Shown here piece after piece: positions 54,061 to 64,000 of a stretch of DNA of 64,000 bases. Origin of the DNA: Arthrobacter sp. Marseille-P9274 (GTDB lineage Bacteria > Actinomycetota > Actinomycetes > Actinomycetales > Micrococcaceae). The stretch is taken from positions 1,462,033 through 1,526,032 of the forward strand of contig NZ_CAMPOV010000001.1 of assembly GCF_946892675.1 (NCBI RefSeq). Reading direction: 5' to 3'. How positions within the stretch are numbered: position 1 is the first letter of the stretch; each line of letters begins with the position of its first letter. Both the position numbers and the translations under genes were made by a program. A model generated the notes under the pieces. The model was not told where the DNA came from, did not search any database, and saw only the letters and a program-made list of their open reading frames with translations.

Positions 54061-54855
54061 TCAGCCGGCGGATACGGAGGCGGCGTCCACCGCGCCGCCG
54101 TATCGCCGGTCCCGCCGAGCGTAGGTATCCACGGCTTCCCAGAGCGTCCGGCGGTCCACATCCGGCCACAGAATGTCCATGAAGACCATCTCCGCGTAGG
54201 CGGACTGCCAGAGCATGAAGTTGGAGAAGCGCTGTTCCCCGGAGGTGCGGAGGAAGAGGTCGACGTCGGGCAGGTCCGGCTCATCGAGGTAGCGCTGGAT
54301 CGTCTTCTCGGTCACGGCGGAAGGCTTGAGCCGGCCGGCGGCGACCTCGGCCGCGATGGCCGCCGCGGCGTCGGCAATTTCCGCCCGGCCGCCGTAGTTG
54401 ACGCACATGTTGAGCGTGCAGACGTCATTGCCGGCGGTCTGCCGCTCGGCCACCTCAAGCTCCTTGATGACCGACTGCCACAGGCGGGGGCGACGGCCCG
54501 ACCACCGGATGCGCACACCCCACTGGTCAAGCTGGTCCCGCTGGCGGCGCAGCACATCCTTGCTGAAGCCCATCAGGAAGCGGACCTCTTCCGGCGACCG
54601 CTTCCAGTTCTCGGTGGAGAACGCGTAGACGCTGACGTGGCGCACCCCGATCTCGATCGCGCCCGCCATGACGTCGAGCAGCGCAGCTTCGCCGGCGCGG
54701 TGCCCTTCCGTCCTGGGCAAGCCGCGCTGGTTGGCCCAGCGGCCGTTGCCGTCCATCACGATGGCGACGTGCTGCGGGACCAAACCGTTCGGTAGCCGGG
54801 GGGCCCGGGCGCCGGACGGATGGGGAGCAGGTTTGCTCGGGTTCAGGGTAGTCAC
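54061..54855 (-). CDS. uppS: Isoprenyl transferase (undecaprenyl diphosphate synthase)
   Basis: This cis-prenyltransferase makes the long-chain polyprenyl diphosphate used as cell-wall carrier. The 264-residue protein has '[19 protein letters not shown]' with the catalytic Asp near 33, the 'FSTENWKRS' motif, 'RIRWSGR' and '[23 protein letters not shown]', all diagnostic of the family. The start GTG 54855 overlaps the recO stop in a GTGA tetranucleotide, so it is translationally coupled to recO. The N-terminal 25 residues form a Pro-rich leader. It acts in the same lipid cycle as UppP at 1.8 kb. Confidence 0.96.
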   Translation of the reverse strand: MTTLNPSKPAPHPSGARAPRLPNGLVPQHVAIVMDGNGRWANQRGLPRTEGHRAGEAALLDVMAGAIEIGVRHVSVYAFSTENWKRSPEEVRFLMGFSKDVLRRQRDQLDQWGVRIRWSGRRPRLWQSVIKELEVAERQTAGNDVCTLNMCVNYGGRAEIADAAAAIAAEVAAGRLKPSAVTEKTIQRYLDEPDLPDVDLFLRTSGEQRFSNFMLWQSAYAEMVFMDILWPDVDRRTLWEAVDTYARRDRRYGGAVDAASVSAG

Positions 54856-55604
54856 ACTCGCTCCACGTGTTTGAGGGATCTGACGGATCGTTCCAGGTGC
54901 CACTGCAGGTAGCTGGCCACCAGGCCGGCGGCTTCCCGCCGGGAGGTCTGCGCCGATCCGTCGGCCGCCGGCCAGTCACCGCTGAGCAGCGCGGCCAGCA
55001 GCAACATGGTCTCCGGTGCCGGGGATGCGGAGCCGGGCGGGCGGCAGTCGTGGCAGACGGCGCCGCCCAGCGGTGCAGAAAAAGCCGAATGCGGTCCCGG
55101 CGCCGAGCAGCGCGCGCAGTCCGTGAAGCTCGGGGCCCAGCCTGCGGTTGCCAGGGCCCGCAGCAGGTAGGAGTCGAGCACGAGCTCCGGTGCGTGCCGG
55201 CTCCGGCTGAGGGCGGACAGTGCACCGATGACAAGGCCATAATGCACCGCCGCGGATTCGCCGTCGATGTCGGTCAGCTTCTCAGCAGTCTCGCAGATGA
55301 CTGCTGCGGCGGTGTACTTGGCGTAGTCGGCGACGATTTCGCGCCCGTAGGGGCCCAGCGTCTGCGCCTGCGTGACGATGTCGAGGTTGCGTCCGGCAAT
55401 GAGCTGCAGGTCCGCCACCATAAACGGTTCAAGCATCGCGCCGAACTTGCTGCTGGTGCGCCGGACTCCCTTCGCGACGGCACGGACCTGGCCGTGGCGT
55501 TTGGTCAGCAGGACGATGATGCGGTCTGCCTCGCCGAGTTTGTGGGTCCGCAGGATGACGCCTTCATCCCGGTAGGTTCGGGAGGCGAAGGATCGGTTGG
55601 ACAC
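54852..55604 (-). CDS. recO: DNA repair protein RecO
   Basis: RecO works with RecF and RecR in recombinational repair, binding SSB and loading RecA. The 250-residue protein has an N-terminal OB fold ('[24 protein letters not shown]' at the start) and a central helical domain. A zinc finger with Cys in 'CARCSAPG' and 'CHDCRPPG' (CxxC...CxxC) sits near residues 160-190. GTG 55604 gives a normal length; an upstream ATG would add a poorly conserved leader. Its stop overlaps the uppS start. The recO-uppS pair and the nearby era gene are a conserved actinobacterial string. Confidence 0.94.
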   Translation of the reverse strand: MSNRSFASRTYRDEGVILRTHKLGEADRIIVLLTKRHGQVRAVAKGVRRTSSKFGAMLEPFMVADLQLIAGRNLDIVTQAQTLGPYGREIVADYAKYTAAAVICETAEKLTDIDGESAAVHYGLVIGALSALSRSRHAPELVLDSYLLRALATAGWAPSFTDCARCSAPGPHSAFSAPLGGAVCHDCRPPGSASPAPETMLLLAALLSGDWPAADGSAQTSRREAAGLVASYLQWHLERSVRSLKHVERV

Positions 55605-55625
55605 AGGCCCATTGTCCCACTGACT

Positions 55626-55657
55626 GCGCCCGGCCCGCACATCGGCGGGCCGGGCGC
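55626..55657. terminator. Hairpin downstream of leuA
   Basis: A perfect 13-bp stem (GCGCCCGGCCCGC at 55626-55638 with its complement at 55645-55657) encloses loop ACATCG, between the leuA stop and the recO start. It lacks a T-run. It may end the leuA transcript. Confidence 0.6.
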
Positions 55658-55668
55658 GGCCGGACGGG

Positions 55669-57582
<1,914 letters not shown>

Positions 57583-57642
57583 GCACGGTGCGTAGGATGA
57601 GGAAGAACATGTCAACCGCTGCTACTTCAGAAAGGTGCTGCC

Positions 57643-59583
57643 ATGACCCGTTCCGGCATCGTCCTTGACCACGTTGATCCCTCCGTCCGCGCGCAGGACG
57701 ACCTGTTCCGCCACGTCAACGGCAGGTGGCTGGCCGAAACCACTATCCGCCCCGACCGCCCGCTGGAGGGTTCGTTCACCGCGCTACGGGACGAGGCCGA
57801 GGCCGCGGTCCGGCAGATCATCGAGGCATCCGCAGCGGATCCGGACGCGCGCACCCCGGCCGGCAAGATCGGCGTCGTATATTCCAGCTTCATGGACGAA
57901 GCCGGGGCCGAGGCCCGCAAGTTCTCCCCCCTTGCGGACCATCTGGCGGAGATCGACGCGGTGGCGGACCGGGACGCGCTGCTGGACCTGCTGGCGAAGT
58001 TCACCCGCCAGGGTGCTGCCTACCCGCTGGCGTTCTACGTCAACAACGACGCCGGTGACCCCACCCGGTATCTCGTCTACCTTTACCAGGCGGGGCTGGG
58101 TCTGCCGGACGAGTCGTACTACCGCGAAGACGAGTTCAAGGACATCCGGGCGCGCTACGCCGAGTACGCTGCGGCCATCATGGAGCAGGCAGGATTCGAT
58201 CCCGCCGAGGCTACGGCAGCGATCGGGCTGGAGCACAAGCTCGCGGCCGGGCATCTGGACAAGGTTTCCTGCCGGGACCCGCAGAAGACCTACAACCTTC
58301 GCGGCGTCGACGAGCTGGCCGGCAGCTTTCCCCGCATCCGGCAGTGGCTCGAAGGTCTGGGCAGCCAAGGGGCGGGCATTACGGAGGTGGTCGTGTCCCA
58401 GCCGGACTTTGTTGCCCTCCTGGCACGGCTGATCGAAGACGAGCCGCTCGCGGTTTGGAAGGCCTGGCTCCGGCTCCAGTTGCTGACCTCGGCAGCGCCG
58501 TACCTGCATGGCGAGGCGGTCCAGACGCACTTCGATTTCCACGGAAAGATCCTCAGCGGAACGCCCGAGATCAAGGAACGCTGGCGCCGCGGCGTCGCCC
58601 TCGTTGAAGGCGCCCTGGGTGAAGCCATCGGCCAGGAGTACGTCGCCCGGCACTTCCCGCCGTCCCACAAGGAGCGGATGGAGGAACTGGTAGCCAACCT
58701 GATCGGCGCCTACCGCGAAAGCATCGGTTCGCTCGAGTGGCTAAGCGCCGAGACCATCGGCCGTGCCCTGGAGAAGCTGCAGGCGTTCCGGACAAAGATC
58801 GGCTACCCGACCAAGTGGATCGACTACTCCTCGTATCTGCCGGGTGGTGATGTCTGGCAGAACGTCCTGGGCGCCAACGAATTCGAGGTCCGCCGGAACC
58901 TGGAGAAGCTGGGCGGGCCGATCGACACCGAAGAGTGGCACATGACCCCCCAGACGGTGAACGCCTACTACATGCCGACCATGAACGAAATCGTCTTTCC
59001 GGCCGCGATCCTGCAGCCGCCGTTCTTCGACGCCGAGGCAGACCCTGCCGCCAACTACGGCGCCATCGGGGCAGTCATTGGCCACGAAATCGGGCATGGC
59101 TTCGACGACATGGGCTCGCAGTACGACGGGACCGGCGCACTGCGCAACTGGTGGACCGACGAAGACCGCAAAGCCTTCGAGTCCCTGACGGCGCGGCTGG
59201 TCGACCAGTACGCGAAGCTCAGCCCCGAAGAGGCGGCCGGCAAGACGGTCAACGGCGAGCTCACGCTGGGCGAGAACATCGGCGACCTCGGGGGCCTGAT
59301 CATCGCCTACAAGGCCTACCAGCTCAGCCTCGACGGACAGGAGCCGCCCGTGATAGACGGGCTCACGGGGATCCAGCGCTTCTTTTACTCCTGGGCCGAA
59401 TGCTGGCGCCAGAAGATCAGGAGCGAAGAGTCCCAGCGGCGGCTGTCCATTGATCCGCATTCGCCCAACGAGTTCCGCTGCAACCAGGTGGTCAGGAACA
59501 TGGACGAGTTCCATGCCGCCTTCGAGGTGCAGTCCGGCGACGGTCTGTGGCTCGATCCGGCCGAGCGCGTCCGGATCTGGTAG
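57643..59583 (+). CDS. M13 family metallopeptidase
   Basis: This 646-residue zinc peptidase belongs to the neprilysin/PepO family. The N-terminal large helical domain begins 'DDLFRHVNGRWLAETTIRPD'. The zinc motif is 'VIGHEIGHGFDDMGSQYDG' near 481 (HExxH with Gly), and 'GENIGDLGGL' near 544 supplies the third ligand Glu. 'NAYYMPTMNEIVFPAAILQPPFF' is the substrate-binding edge. It has no signal peptide, so it is probably cytoplasmic. It is divergent from leuA with about 70 bp to the leader-peptide start. A strong terminator follows. Confidence 0.95.
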   Translation: MTRSGIVLDHVDPSVRAQDDLFRHVNGRWLAETTIRPDRPLEGSFTALRDEAEAAVRQIIEASAADPDARTPAGKIGVVYSSFMDEAGAEARKFSPLADHLAEIDAVADRDALLDLLAKFTRQGAAYPLAFYVNNDAGDPTRYLVYLYQAGLGLPDESYYREDEFKDIRARYAEYAAAIMEQAGFDPAEATAAIGLEHKLAAGHLDKVSCRDPQKTYNLRGVDELAGSFPRIRQWLEGLGSQGAGITEVVVSQPDFVALLARLIEDEPLAVWKAWLRLQLLTSAAPYLHGEAVQTHFDFHGKILSGTPEIKERWRRGVALVEGALGEAIGQEYVARHFPPSHKERMEELVANLIGAYRESIGSLEWLSAETIGRALEKLQAFRTKIGYPTKWIDYSSYLPGGDVWQNVLGANEFEVRRNLEKLGGPIDTEEWHMTPQTVNAYYMPTMNEIVFPAAILQPPFFDAEADPAANYGAIGAVIGHEIGHGFDDMGSQYDGTGALRNWWTDEDRKAFESLTARLVDQYAKLSPEEAAGKTVNGELTLGENIGDLGGLIIAYKAYQLSLDGQEPPVIDGLTGIQRFFYSWAECWRQKIRSEESQRRLSIDPHSPNEFRCNQVVRNMDEFHAAFEVQSGDGLWLDPAERVRIW

Positions 59584-59593
59584 CTGCCGGCAG

Positions 59594-59650
59594 GAAGGCC
59601 GTGCCTCCCGATCGCCTTCGGGCTCGGGAGGCACGGCCTTCGTTTTTTTG
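59594..59650. terminator. Rho-independent terminator with T-run
   Basis: A perfect 18-bp stem (GAAGGCCGTGCCTCCCGA at 59594-59611 with its complement at 59624-59641), a 12-nt loop and a GTTTTTTTG tail. It separates the M13 gene from the converging LCP gene. Confidence 0.92.
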
Positions 59651-59669
59651 CCGGGGAACCTGCTCCAGG

Positions 59670-61241
59670 TCAGAAACCGCCGGAACCCTGGCAGGTGACC
59701 TGGTCGGCCGTCTGGCCGCGGAGGTTGCCGCCGACTCCCCCGGTGGCCTTGAGCTTCTTGCCGGTGGTGAAGTCCGATCCGACCGCGATGCGGACGCCGT
59801 AGCTGCTTTCGGAGGAGAGGACGCTGGCCTTGGGAACGTTGAGTTCCTTGGCCAGTTGGTTGGCCACGGCTTCGAACCCGGAGGAGTAGAAGATCTGGGT
59901 CGCCGGATTGGTTTTCTCCGTCTCGGTACCCGACGCCAGCACGTACCCGAGCGCCTGGAGCTGCTCGGCGAGTTCAGCGCCGCGGTCCTTTGCGCCCGAG
60001 GAATTGACGACCTCCACCGGCTGCGTCGCGGGATCGAAGGGCAGCGCCTCCGGCTCGGGAGTGGCCGGGGTGGAGGCGTCATCGCCGGGCCCAGGTGACG
60101 GCGAAGCGGAGGGCTTCTCTTCGGCCGTGGCGGTGACATCGCCGTCGGCCCTGAGGATGCTGAACAGCTTCTCCCCCTCGACCTCATCCATCACCAGGCG
60201 GTTGGGGTTCGGTTCGTAAAGCGTCGTCGGCAGGGAGACGAAGGCGACCTTGCCCAGGTCCACGTTCTTCAGCCGGTCGGCCAGCGCCAGGAGCTTCGAC
60301 ACGTCGGTGAGCCCCTCGTCAACGGTCAGGTTGCGGGCAATGGCGTCGGCGATGTTGTAAAGGCGCGGCACGTTGGTCAGCGTCCCCTCGGAAGTGAGCT
60401 TGCGCGCCATGGACGCCAGGAAGCTTTGCTGGGCGCGGATCCGGCCGCGGTCGCCGCCGTCGCCGAAGGCGTGGCGGGTACGGAGGAACGCCAGCGCCTG
60501 CTCGCCCTGCACTTCGCTGATGCCGGCGGGCAGCGTCAGCTTGGAGTAGGTGTCGTTGATCGGCTCATTGACGCAGACCTGCACGCCGCCGATGACGGTC
60601 GACAGTTCCTTGACCGCGTTGAAGTCGGCCATCATGAAATGGTCGATCTCCATGCCGGTGAGCTGGTTGATCGCCGCGACGGTGCAGCCGGCACCGCCGT
60701 AGCTCAGCGCCATGTTGAGCTGGGCGGACTGCTGCTCGGGGTAGATCTCGCCGGTCTGCGGATCCTCGCAGGCGGGGATGTCGGTGAGGAGGTCCCGGGG
60801 CAGGCTCACGACGGTGACCCGCTGGCGGTCCGCGGAGAGGTTCATCAGCATCATGACGTCGGAATTGCCCTTGCCGTCCGACGACGGGTCACGGCCGTAC
60901 GAACCGCCGGTCTTGGCCCGGGAATCCGTGCCCAGGATCAGGATCTGCACCGGATCTGTGCTCAGGTCGACCGGCAGGCCCTGGGCCTCCGTGCCGAGGT
61001 TCAGCGGCTCCGTCGTCAGGCTGGCGCGCAGGCCAACCACCTTGACGACGATCACCCCGAGCCCGGCAACCAGGGCGCAGGCGAGAACGGCAGAAACGAT
61101 CTTCAGCCACGTGAACCGCTTCCCCGAGCGCATGTGCCGGGCACTTCCGTGCACAGCCGGATGCCTTTGAGCTGCCGGCCGCGGAGGAACACCGCCTTCG
61201 TGATGCAGCGGATCATCACTCGAACTGCCGCGACGACCCAC
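59670..61241 (-). CDS. LytR-CpsA-Psr (LCP) family protein with LytR C-terminal domain
   Basis: LCP proteins transfer glycopolymers from the undecaprenyl carrier to peptidoglycan outside the cell. The 523-residue chain has an N-terminal membrane helix ('IVSAVLACALVAGLGVIVVKVV' about 48-69), then the LCP domain with 'ILILGTDSRAKTGGSYGRD' (Asp/Arg binding site), 'SDVMMLMNLSADRQRVTVVSLPRDLL' and 'RTRHAFGDGGDRGRIRAQQ'. A Pro/Ser/Glu-rich linker follows near 385-415 and a LytR_C domain near 420-510. GTG 61241 is adopted with an AGGCAGG ribosome site; ATG 61133 is possible. It depends on the UppP/UppS lipid cycle. Confidence 0.92.
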   Translation of the reverse strand: MGRRGSSSDDPLHHEGGVPPRPAAQRHPAVHGSARHMRSGKRFTWLKIVSAVLACALVAGLGVIVVKVVGLRASLTTEPLNLGTEAQGLPVDLSTDPVQILILGTDSRAKTGGSYGRDPSSDGKGNSDVMMLMNLSADRQRVTVVSLPRDLLTDIPACEDPQTGEIYPEQQSAQLNMALSYGGAGCTVAAINQLTGMEIDHFMMADFNAVKELSTVIGGVQVCVNEPINDTYSKLTLPAGISEVQGEQALAFLRTRHAFGDGGDRGRIRAQQSFLASMARKLTSEGTLTNVPRLYNIADAIARNLTVDEGLTDVSKLLALADRLKNVDLGKVAFVSLPTTLYEPNPNRLVMDEVEGEKLFSILRADGDVTATAEEKPSASPSPGPGDDASTPATPEPEALPFDPATQPVEVVNSSGAKDRGAELAEQLQALGYVLASGTETEKTNPATQIFYSSGFEAVANQLAKELNVPKASVLSSESSYGVRIAVGSDFTTGKKLKATGGVGGNLRGQTADQVTCQGSGGF

Positions 61242-61357
61242 GGATGCCTGCCTTTCGGGGGTAATACCAGCACGGACCAGATAAAAGGATAAACGTGAAG
61301 AGTGCTATTCATGCACACGGACACGTAACGACAAAAGTTCCCGGCGCCCTGGCCCGC

Positions 61358-62329
61358 TCAGAAACCGAGCCTGACCAGCTGTTTCGGATCCCGCTGCCAG
61401 TCCTTGGCAATTTTCACATGCAGATCGAGATACACACGGGTACCCAGCAGTGCTTCGATGCCGCGCCGGGCCTTGGTGCCAACGTCGCGCAGCCGCGCTC
61501 CGCCCTTGCCGATGATGATGGCCTTCTGGCTGGACCGCTCGACAAAGAGGTTGACCCGCACGTCGAGCAGCGGATTGTCTTCGCTGCGGCCCTCGCGGGG
61601 CACGATCTCTTCCACCACGACGGCCAGCGAATGCGGCAATTCATCGCGGACACCCTCCAATGCGGCCTCACGGATCAGCTCCGCGACCATGACAGCCTCC
61701 GGCTCGTCCGTCAGCTCACCGTCCGGATAGAGAGGAGGCGACAGCGGCATCTTGGAGACGAGCACGTCGGCGACCGTGTCCACCTGGAAGCCATCCTCCG
61801 CGGACACGGGAACGACGTCGGCAAATCCGTCAGCGCCGAAAACTTCCGTGCCCAGGGCGGCAACGGCCAGCAGCTGTTCCGCCAGCGCGCTGCGGTCCAC
61901 CAGATCCGTCTTCGTGACCAGCGCTACGACCGGCTTGCGCGACAGCGCAGCCAACTGGTTCGCGATAAAGCGGTCCCCGGGGCCGATCTTCTCATTGGCC
62001 GGGAGGCAGAAGCCGATGGCGTCGACTTCCGACAGGGTGTCCGCCACCAGATCGTTCAGCCGCTGGCCCAGCAGGGTCCGGGGCCGGTGCAGCCCCGGTG
62101 TATCCACGAGCACCAGCTGGGCATCGGCGCGGTGCACAATGCCGCGGATCGTGTGCCGGGTGGTCTGCGGCTTCGCCGAGGTGATGGCCACCTTCTGGCC
62201 GACCAGGGCATTGGTCAGGGTCGATTTCCCGGCGTTGGGCCGCCCCACCAGGGAGACGAAACCGGCACGGTAGTCCTCGGGCCATCCGCTGGTGGCCATG
62301 GCCATGGCTTTGTCATCGTGTGCTGTCAT
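61358..62329 (-). CDS. era: GTPase Era
   Basis: Era is a ribosome-assembly GTPase that binds 16S rRNA. The 323-residue protein has G1 'GRPNAGKST' near 29-37, G2 in 'QTTRHTIRG', G3 'DTPGLHRPRT', G4 'TKTD' near 139, and a C-terminal KH domain with 'IIIGKGGARLRDVGTKARRGIE'. The family length and order fit. It overlaps corC by 4 bp at the start and lies in the conserved ybeY-corC-era string. The C-terminal 'KDWQRDPKQLVRLGF' is the typical Era end. Confidence 0.97.
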   Translation of the reverse strand: MTAHDDKAMAMATSGWPEDYRAGFVSLVGRPNAGKSTLTNALVGQKVAITSAKPQTTRHTIRGIVHRADAQLVLVDTPGLHRPRTLLGQRLNDLVADTLSEVDAIGFCLPANEKIGPGDRFIANQLAALSRKPVVALVTKTDLVDRSALAEQLLAVAALGTEVFGADGFADVVPVSAEDGFQVDTVADVLVSKMPLSPPLYPDGELTDEPEAVMVAELIREAALEGVRDELPHSLAVVVEEIVPREGRSEDNPLLDVRVNLFVERSSQKAIIIGKGGARLRDVGTKARRGIEALLGTRVYLDLHVKIAKDWQRDPKQLVRLGF

Positions 62330-63654
62330 TTTTCCGGCTCCGGTTCTGCTCTGGCAGGGGTGTGTCTTGGTTCATGGCCGCCGGCGGCGGCCTCGGTCGC
62401 GGCGGGTTCCCGCCATGCCAGCACGTGCGACACCCGGTTCCGCCGGCCTTCCAGCCGCTCGGCGTGGATGTGCAGCCCGTCGATCGTCACCTCGCTGCCG
62501 ACGATCGGCACCCGGCCGAGGGACTTGGCCAGCAGGCCGCCGACGGTGTCCACTTCCTCGTCGTCGAGGTCCATCCCGAAGAGCTCGCCGACGTCGTCGA
62601 TCGAGGTCCTCGCGCTGATCCGGTAGCGGCCCTGCCCGAGGGCCTCGATTTCCGGCCGTTCGGAGTCATACTCGTCCACGATCTCGCCGACGATCTCCTC
62701 GATGAGGTCCTCGAGCGTCACCAGGCCGGCGGTGCCGCCGTATTCGTCGATGACGATCGCCACATGGGTCGACTCGCGCTGCAGTTCCTTGAGCAGTTCG
62801 CCGACGGCCTTCGACTCGGGGACGTAGCGGACGTCGCGGCACGCTTCGTCCACGGAGGTCCGGGCCGCCGACTCCGGCCTGGTGTGGAGGCGGGCGGCCA
62901 CGTCCTTCAGGTAGAGGATGCCCTTGATCTGGTCGGTGTTCTCGCCGATGACCGGGATCCGGGAGTAGCCCGAGCGCAGGAAGAGCGACATCGCCTGCTT
63001 CAGCGAAGCGCCGGAATCGATGGTGACGATGTCCGTGCGCGGGACCATCACGGCCCGCACCTTCGTGTCGCCAAGGTCGAACACGGACTGGATCAGTTCC
63101 GCCTCGGCGTCTTCGATCATGTCCGCCTCGCTGGCCCGGTCCACGAAGTCGCGGAATTCCTCCTCGGAGAAGAAGGCGGCGTCCGCCCGCGGCGCGTTAG
63201 GGGTGACGGCACTGCCCAGCCGGACCAGCCATCCCGGGATCGGGCCAAGGATCCCGCACAGCAGCCTGATCGCAGGGGCGGTCGCCAGGACTACGCCCGT
63301 GGCGTGCATCCGGCCGAACTGCCGGGGCGAAACGCCGACCAGGACAAAGCCGACCGCCGCCATGGCGGCGGTCGCCAGCAGCCCGGCCAGCCAAACATTG
63401 CGCATCAGGTCGTAGAAAAGGAGTGCTACGGCGACCGCGCCGGCGGTCTCGAACCAGATCCTCCAGAAGCGCAGTGCATGCATGTGCGCCACCGGCTCCT
63501 GCAGGATCGTGGCCAGCCGGCGGCCCCGCCCGCTGGAGAGCAGCTGCTCCGCTTCCTGCCGGGGCAGGTAGGTGAAGGCCGCTTCCGCGGCGGTGAGGAC
63601 GGCGGCCAGCAGAATAAAGACCAGCGCGAGGCCGGTCAGCATCCAAATGATCAA
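62326..63654 (-). CDS. Hemolysin/CorC family transporter-associated protein (CNNM-CBS)
   Basis: This 442-residue protein has three or four N-terminal membrane segments (about 1-140, DUF21/CNNM), then two CBS domains ('[25 protein letters not shown]' near 205-230 and '[29 protein letters not shown]' near 270-298) and a C-terminal CorC_HlyC domain near 340-415, ending with a Pro/Ala/Glu tail. Family members affect Mg2+ or cobalt efflux. Start TTG 63654 overlaps the ybeY stop (TTGA) with GGAG 8 nt upstream; ATG 63642 is the alternative. It overlaps the era start by 4 bp at the other end. Confidence 0.9.
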   Translation of the reverse strand: MIIWMLTGLALVFILLAAVLTAAEAAFTYLPRQEAEQLLSSGRGRRLATILQEPVAHMHALRFWRIWFETAGAVAVALLFYDLMRNVWLAGLLATAAMAAVGFVLVGVSPRQFGRMHATGVVLATAPAIRLLCGILGPIPGWLVRLGSAVTPNAPRADAAFFSEEEFRDFVDRASEADMIEDAEAELIQSVFDLGDTKVRAVMVPRTDIVTIDSGASLKQAMSLFLRSGYSRIPVIGENTDQIKGILYLKDVAARLHTRPESAARTSVDEACRDVRYVPESKAVGELLKELQRESTHVAIVIDEYGGTAGLVTLEDLIEEIVGEIVDEYDSERPEIEALGQGRYRISARTSIDDVGELFGMDLDDEEVDTVGGLLAKSLGRVPIVGSEVTIDGLHIHAERLEGRRNRVSHVLAWREPAATEAAAGGHEPRHTPARAEPEPEK

Positions 63655-64000
63655 AGGGTGGTCTCCGTGGGCGCTTCCTTGCCGAGGAAGTCGGCCAGCA
63701 GCCGCCGCTGCAGCCCGAACATTTCCTGTTCCTCTTCGGGCTCGGCGTGGTCGTAGCCGAGCAGATGCAGCATCCCGTGCGTCGTCAGCAAGAGCAGCTC
63801 CTCGCCGATGCTGTGCCCGGCCTTCCGGGCCTGCTCCTCGGCGACCTGCGGACAGAGCACGACGTCTCCGAGCACACCCGCCGGGGTCTTCTGGGAAGGC
63901 GTACCCGAGCGAAGCTCGTCCATCGGGAAGGAGAGGACGTCGGTGGGCCCGGGTTCGTCCATCCATTCAATGTGGAGGCGCTCCATGGCCTCCTTATCCA
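63651..64000 (-). CDS. ybeY: Endoribonuclease YbeY (5'-partial)
   Basis: YbeY is a zinc endoribonuclease acting in 16S rRNA 3'-end maturation and quality control. About 116 codons are in the window; the N-terminal start is beyond position 64000, because the last codons read on through '[17 protein letters not shown]', the middle of the family. The metal motif '[11 protein letters not shown]' (H3 set) is present near the C-terminus, and '[16 protein letters not shown]' is the conserved strand. It overlaps corC through a TTGA tetranucleotide. The upstream gene is usually phoH-like, outside this window. Confidence 0.95.
   Translation of the reverse strand, partial: DKEAMERLHIEWMDEPGPTDVLSFPMDELRSGTPSQKTPAGVLGDVVLCPQVAEEQARKAGHSIGEELLLLTTHGMLHLLGYDHAEPEEEQEMFGLQRRLLADFLGKEAPTETTL

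Overview
The window is high-GC actinobacterial chromosome, most likely from an Arthrobacter-like member of the Micrococcaceae. Support for this comes from mycothiol synthesis (mshC), a complete Pup-proteasome locus, a naturally fused PafBC regulator, RbpA, polyprenol-phosphate-mannose synthase, a cytochrome bc1-aa3 branch with diheme QcrC and actinobacterial CtaF, frequent GTG/TTG starts, and several starts with a -10 hexamer only 6-7 nt upstream (leaderless style). About 62 protein genes are supported. I see no tRNA, rRNA, CRISPR array, intact insertion sequence or prophage.

Layout. 0-8 kb: small conserved genes, an aldo/keto reductase, uppP, mshC, a PAC2 protein, a HAD phosphatase, a site-2 protease and the m1A58 tRNA methyltransferase. 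8.3-20 kb: the pupylation and proteasome cluster (arc, dop, pup, prcB, prcA, pafA), two FKBP isomerases, fused pafBC, a small membrane protein and tatA-tatC. 20-29.6 kb: a Ski2-like helicase (helY), a YtcJ amidohydrolase, Ppm synthase, then on the minus strand rbpA, an SPFH/NfeD pair, an RlmA-type methyltransferase and a peptide deformylase. 29.8-38.2 kb: an accessory zone with an AraC/VOC/UvrA-like operon, a 1-kb gene-poor stretch, a FAD monooxygenase, two more VOC proteins, a GNAT acetyltransferase and a SatD-like regulator with a membrane partner. 38.2-49 kb: DUF3054, an Lrp-type RAM protein, trpD, ctaE-qcrCAB on plus, a GntR regulator, then ctaCDF on minus. 49-64 kb: an ErpA-type Fe-S protein, an M20 peptidase, DUF3043, pyrD, an alpha/beta hydrolase, recO-uppS, leuA with its leader peptide, an M13 protease, an LCP protein, era, a CorC-type protein and a truncated ybeY.

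The strongest unexpected element is a 28-bp XerC/XerD dif-like site (11-6-11 architecture) at 33987-34014 inside the gene-poor stretch. Genes to its left are mostly plus strand (24 of 32) and genes to its right mostly minus strand (19 of 30), as expected where two replication forks meet. A second copy of the XerD arm lies 470 bp to the left and could be the scar of a Xer-integrated element. The accessory genes on both sides fit a terminus insertion hotspot.

A second notable element is a probable attenuator in front of leuA: a 14-codon, apparently leaderless leader peptide with three consecutive Leu codons, whose distal codons form one arm of an 11-bp hairpin. Genes that work together include dop/pafA/pup/arc/prcBA (tagging and degradation, with pafBC as DNA-damage regulator), ctaCDEF with qcrCAB (one respiratory supercomplex split into two convergent operons), uppP/uppS/LCP (undecaprenyl carrier and wall-polymer attachment), and ybeY-corC-era plus recO-uppS (the conserved ribosome/RNA and repair strings).
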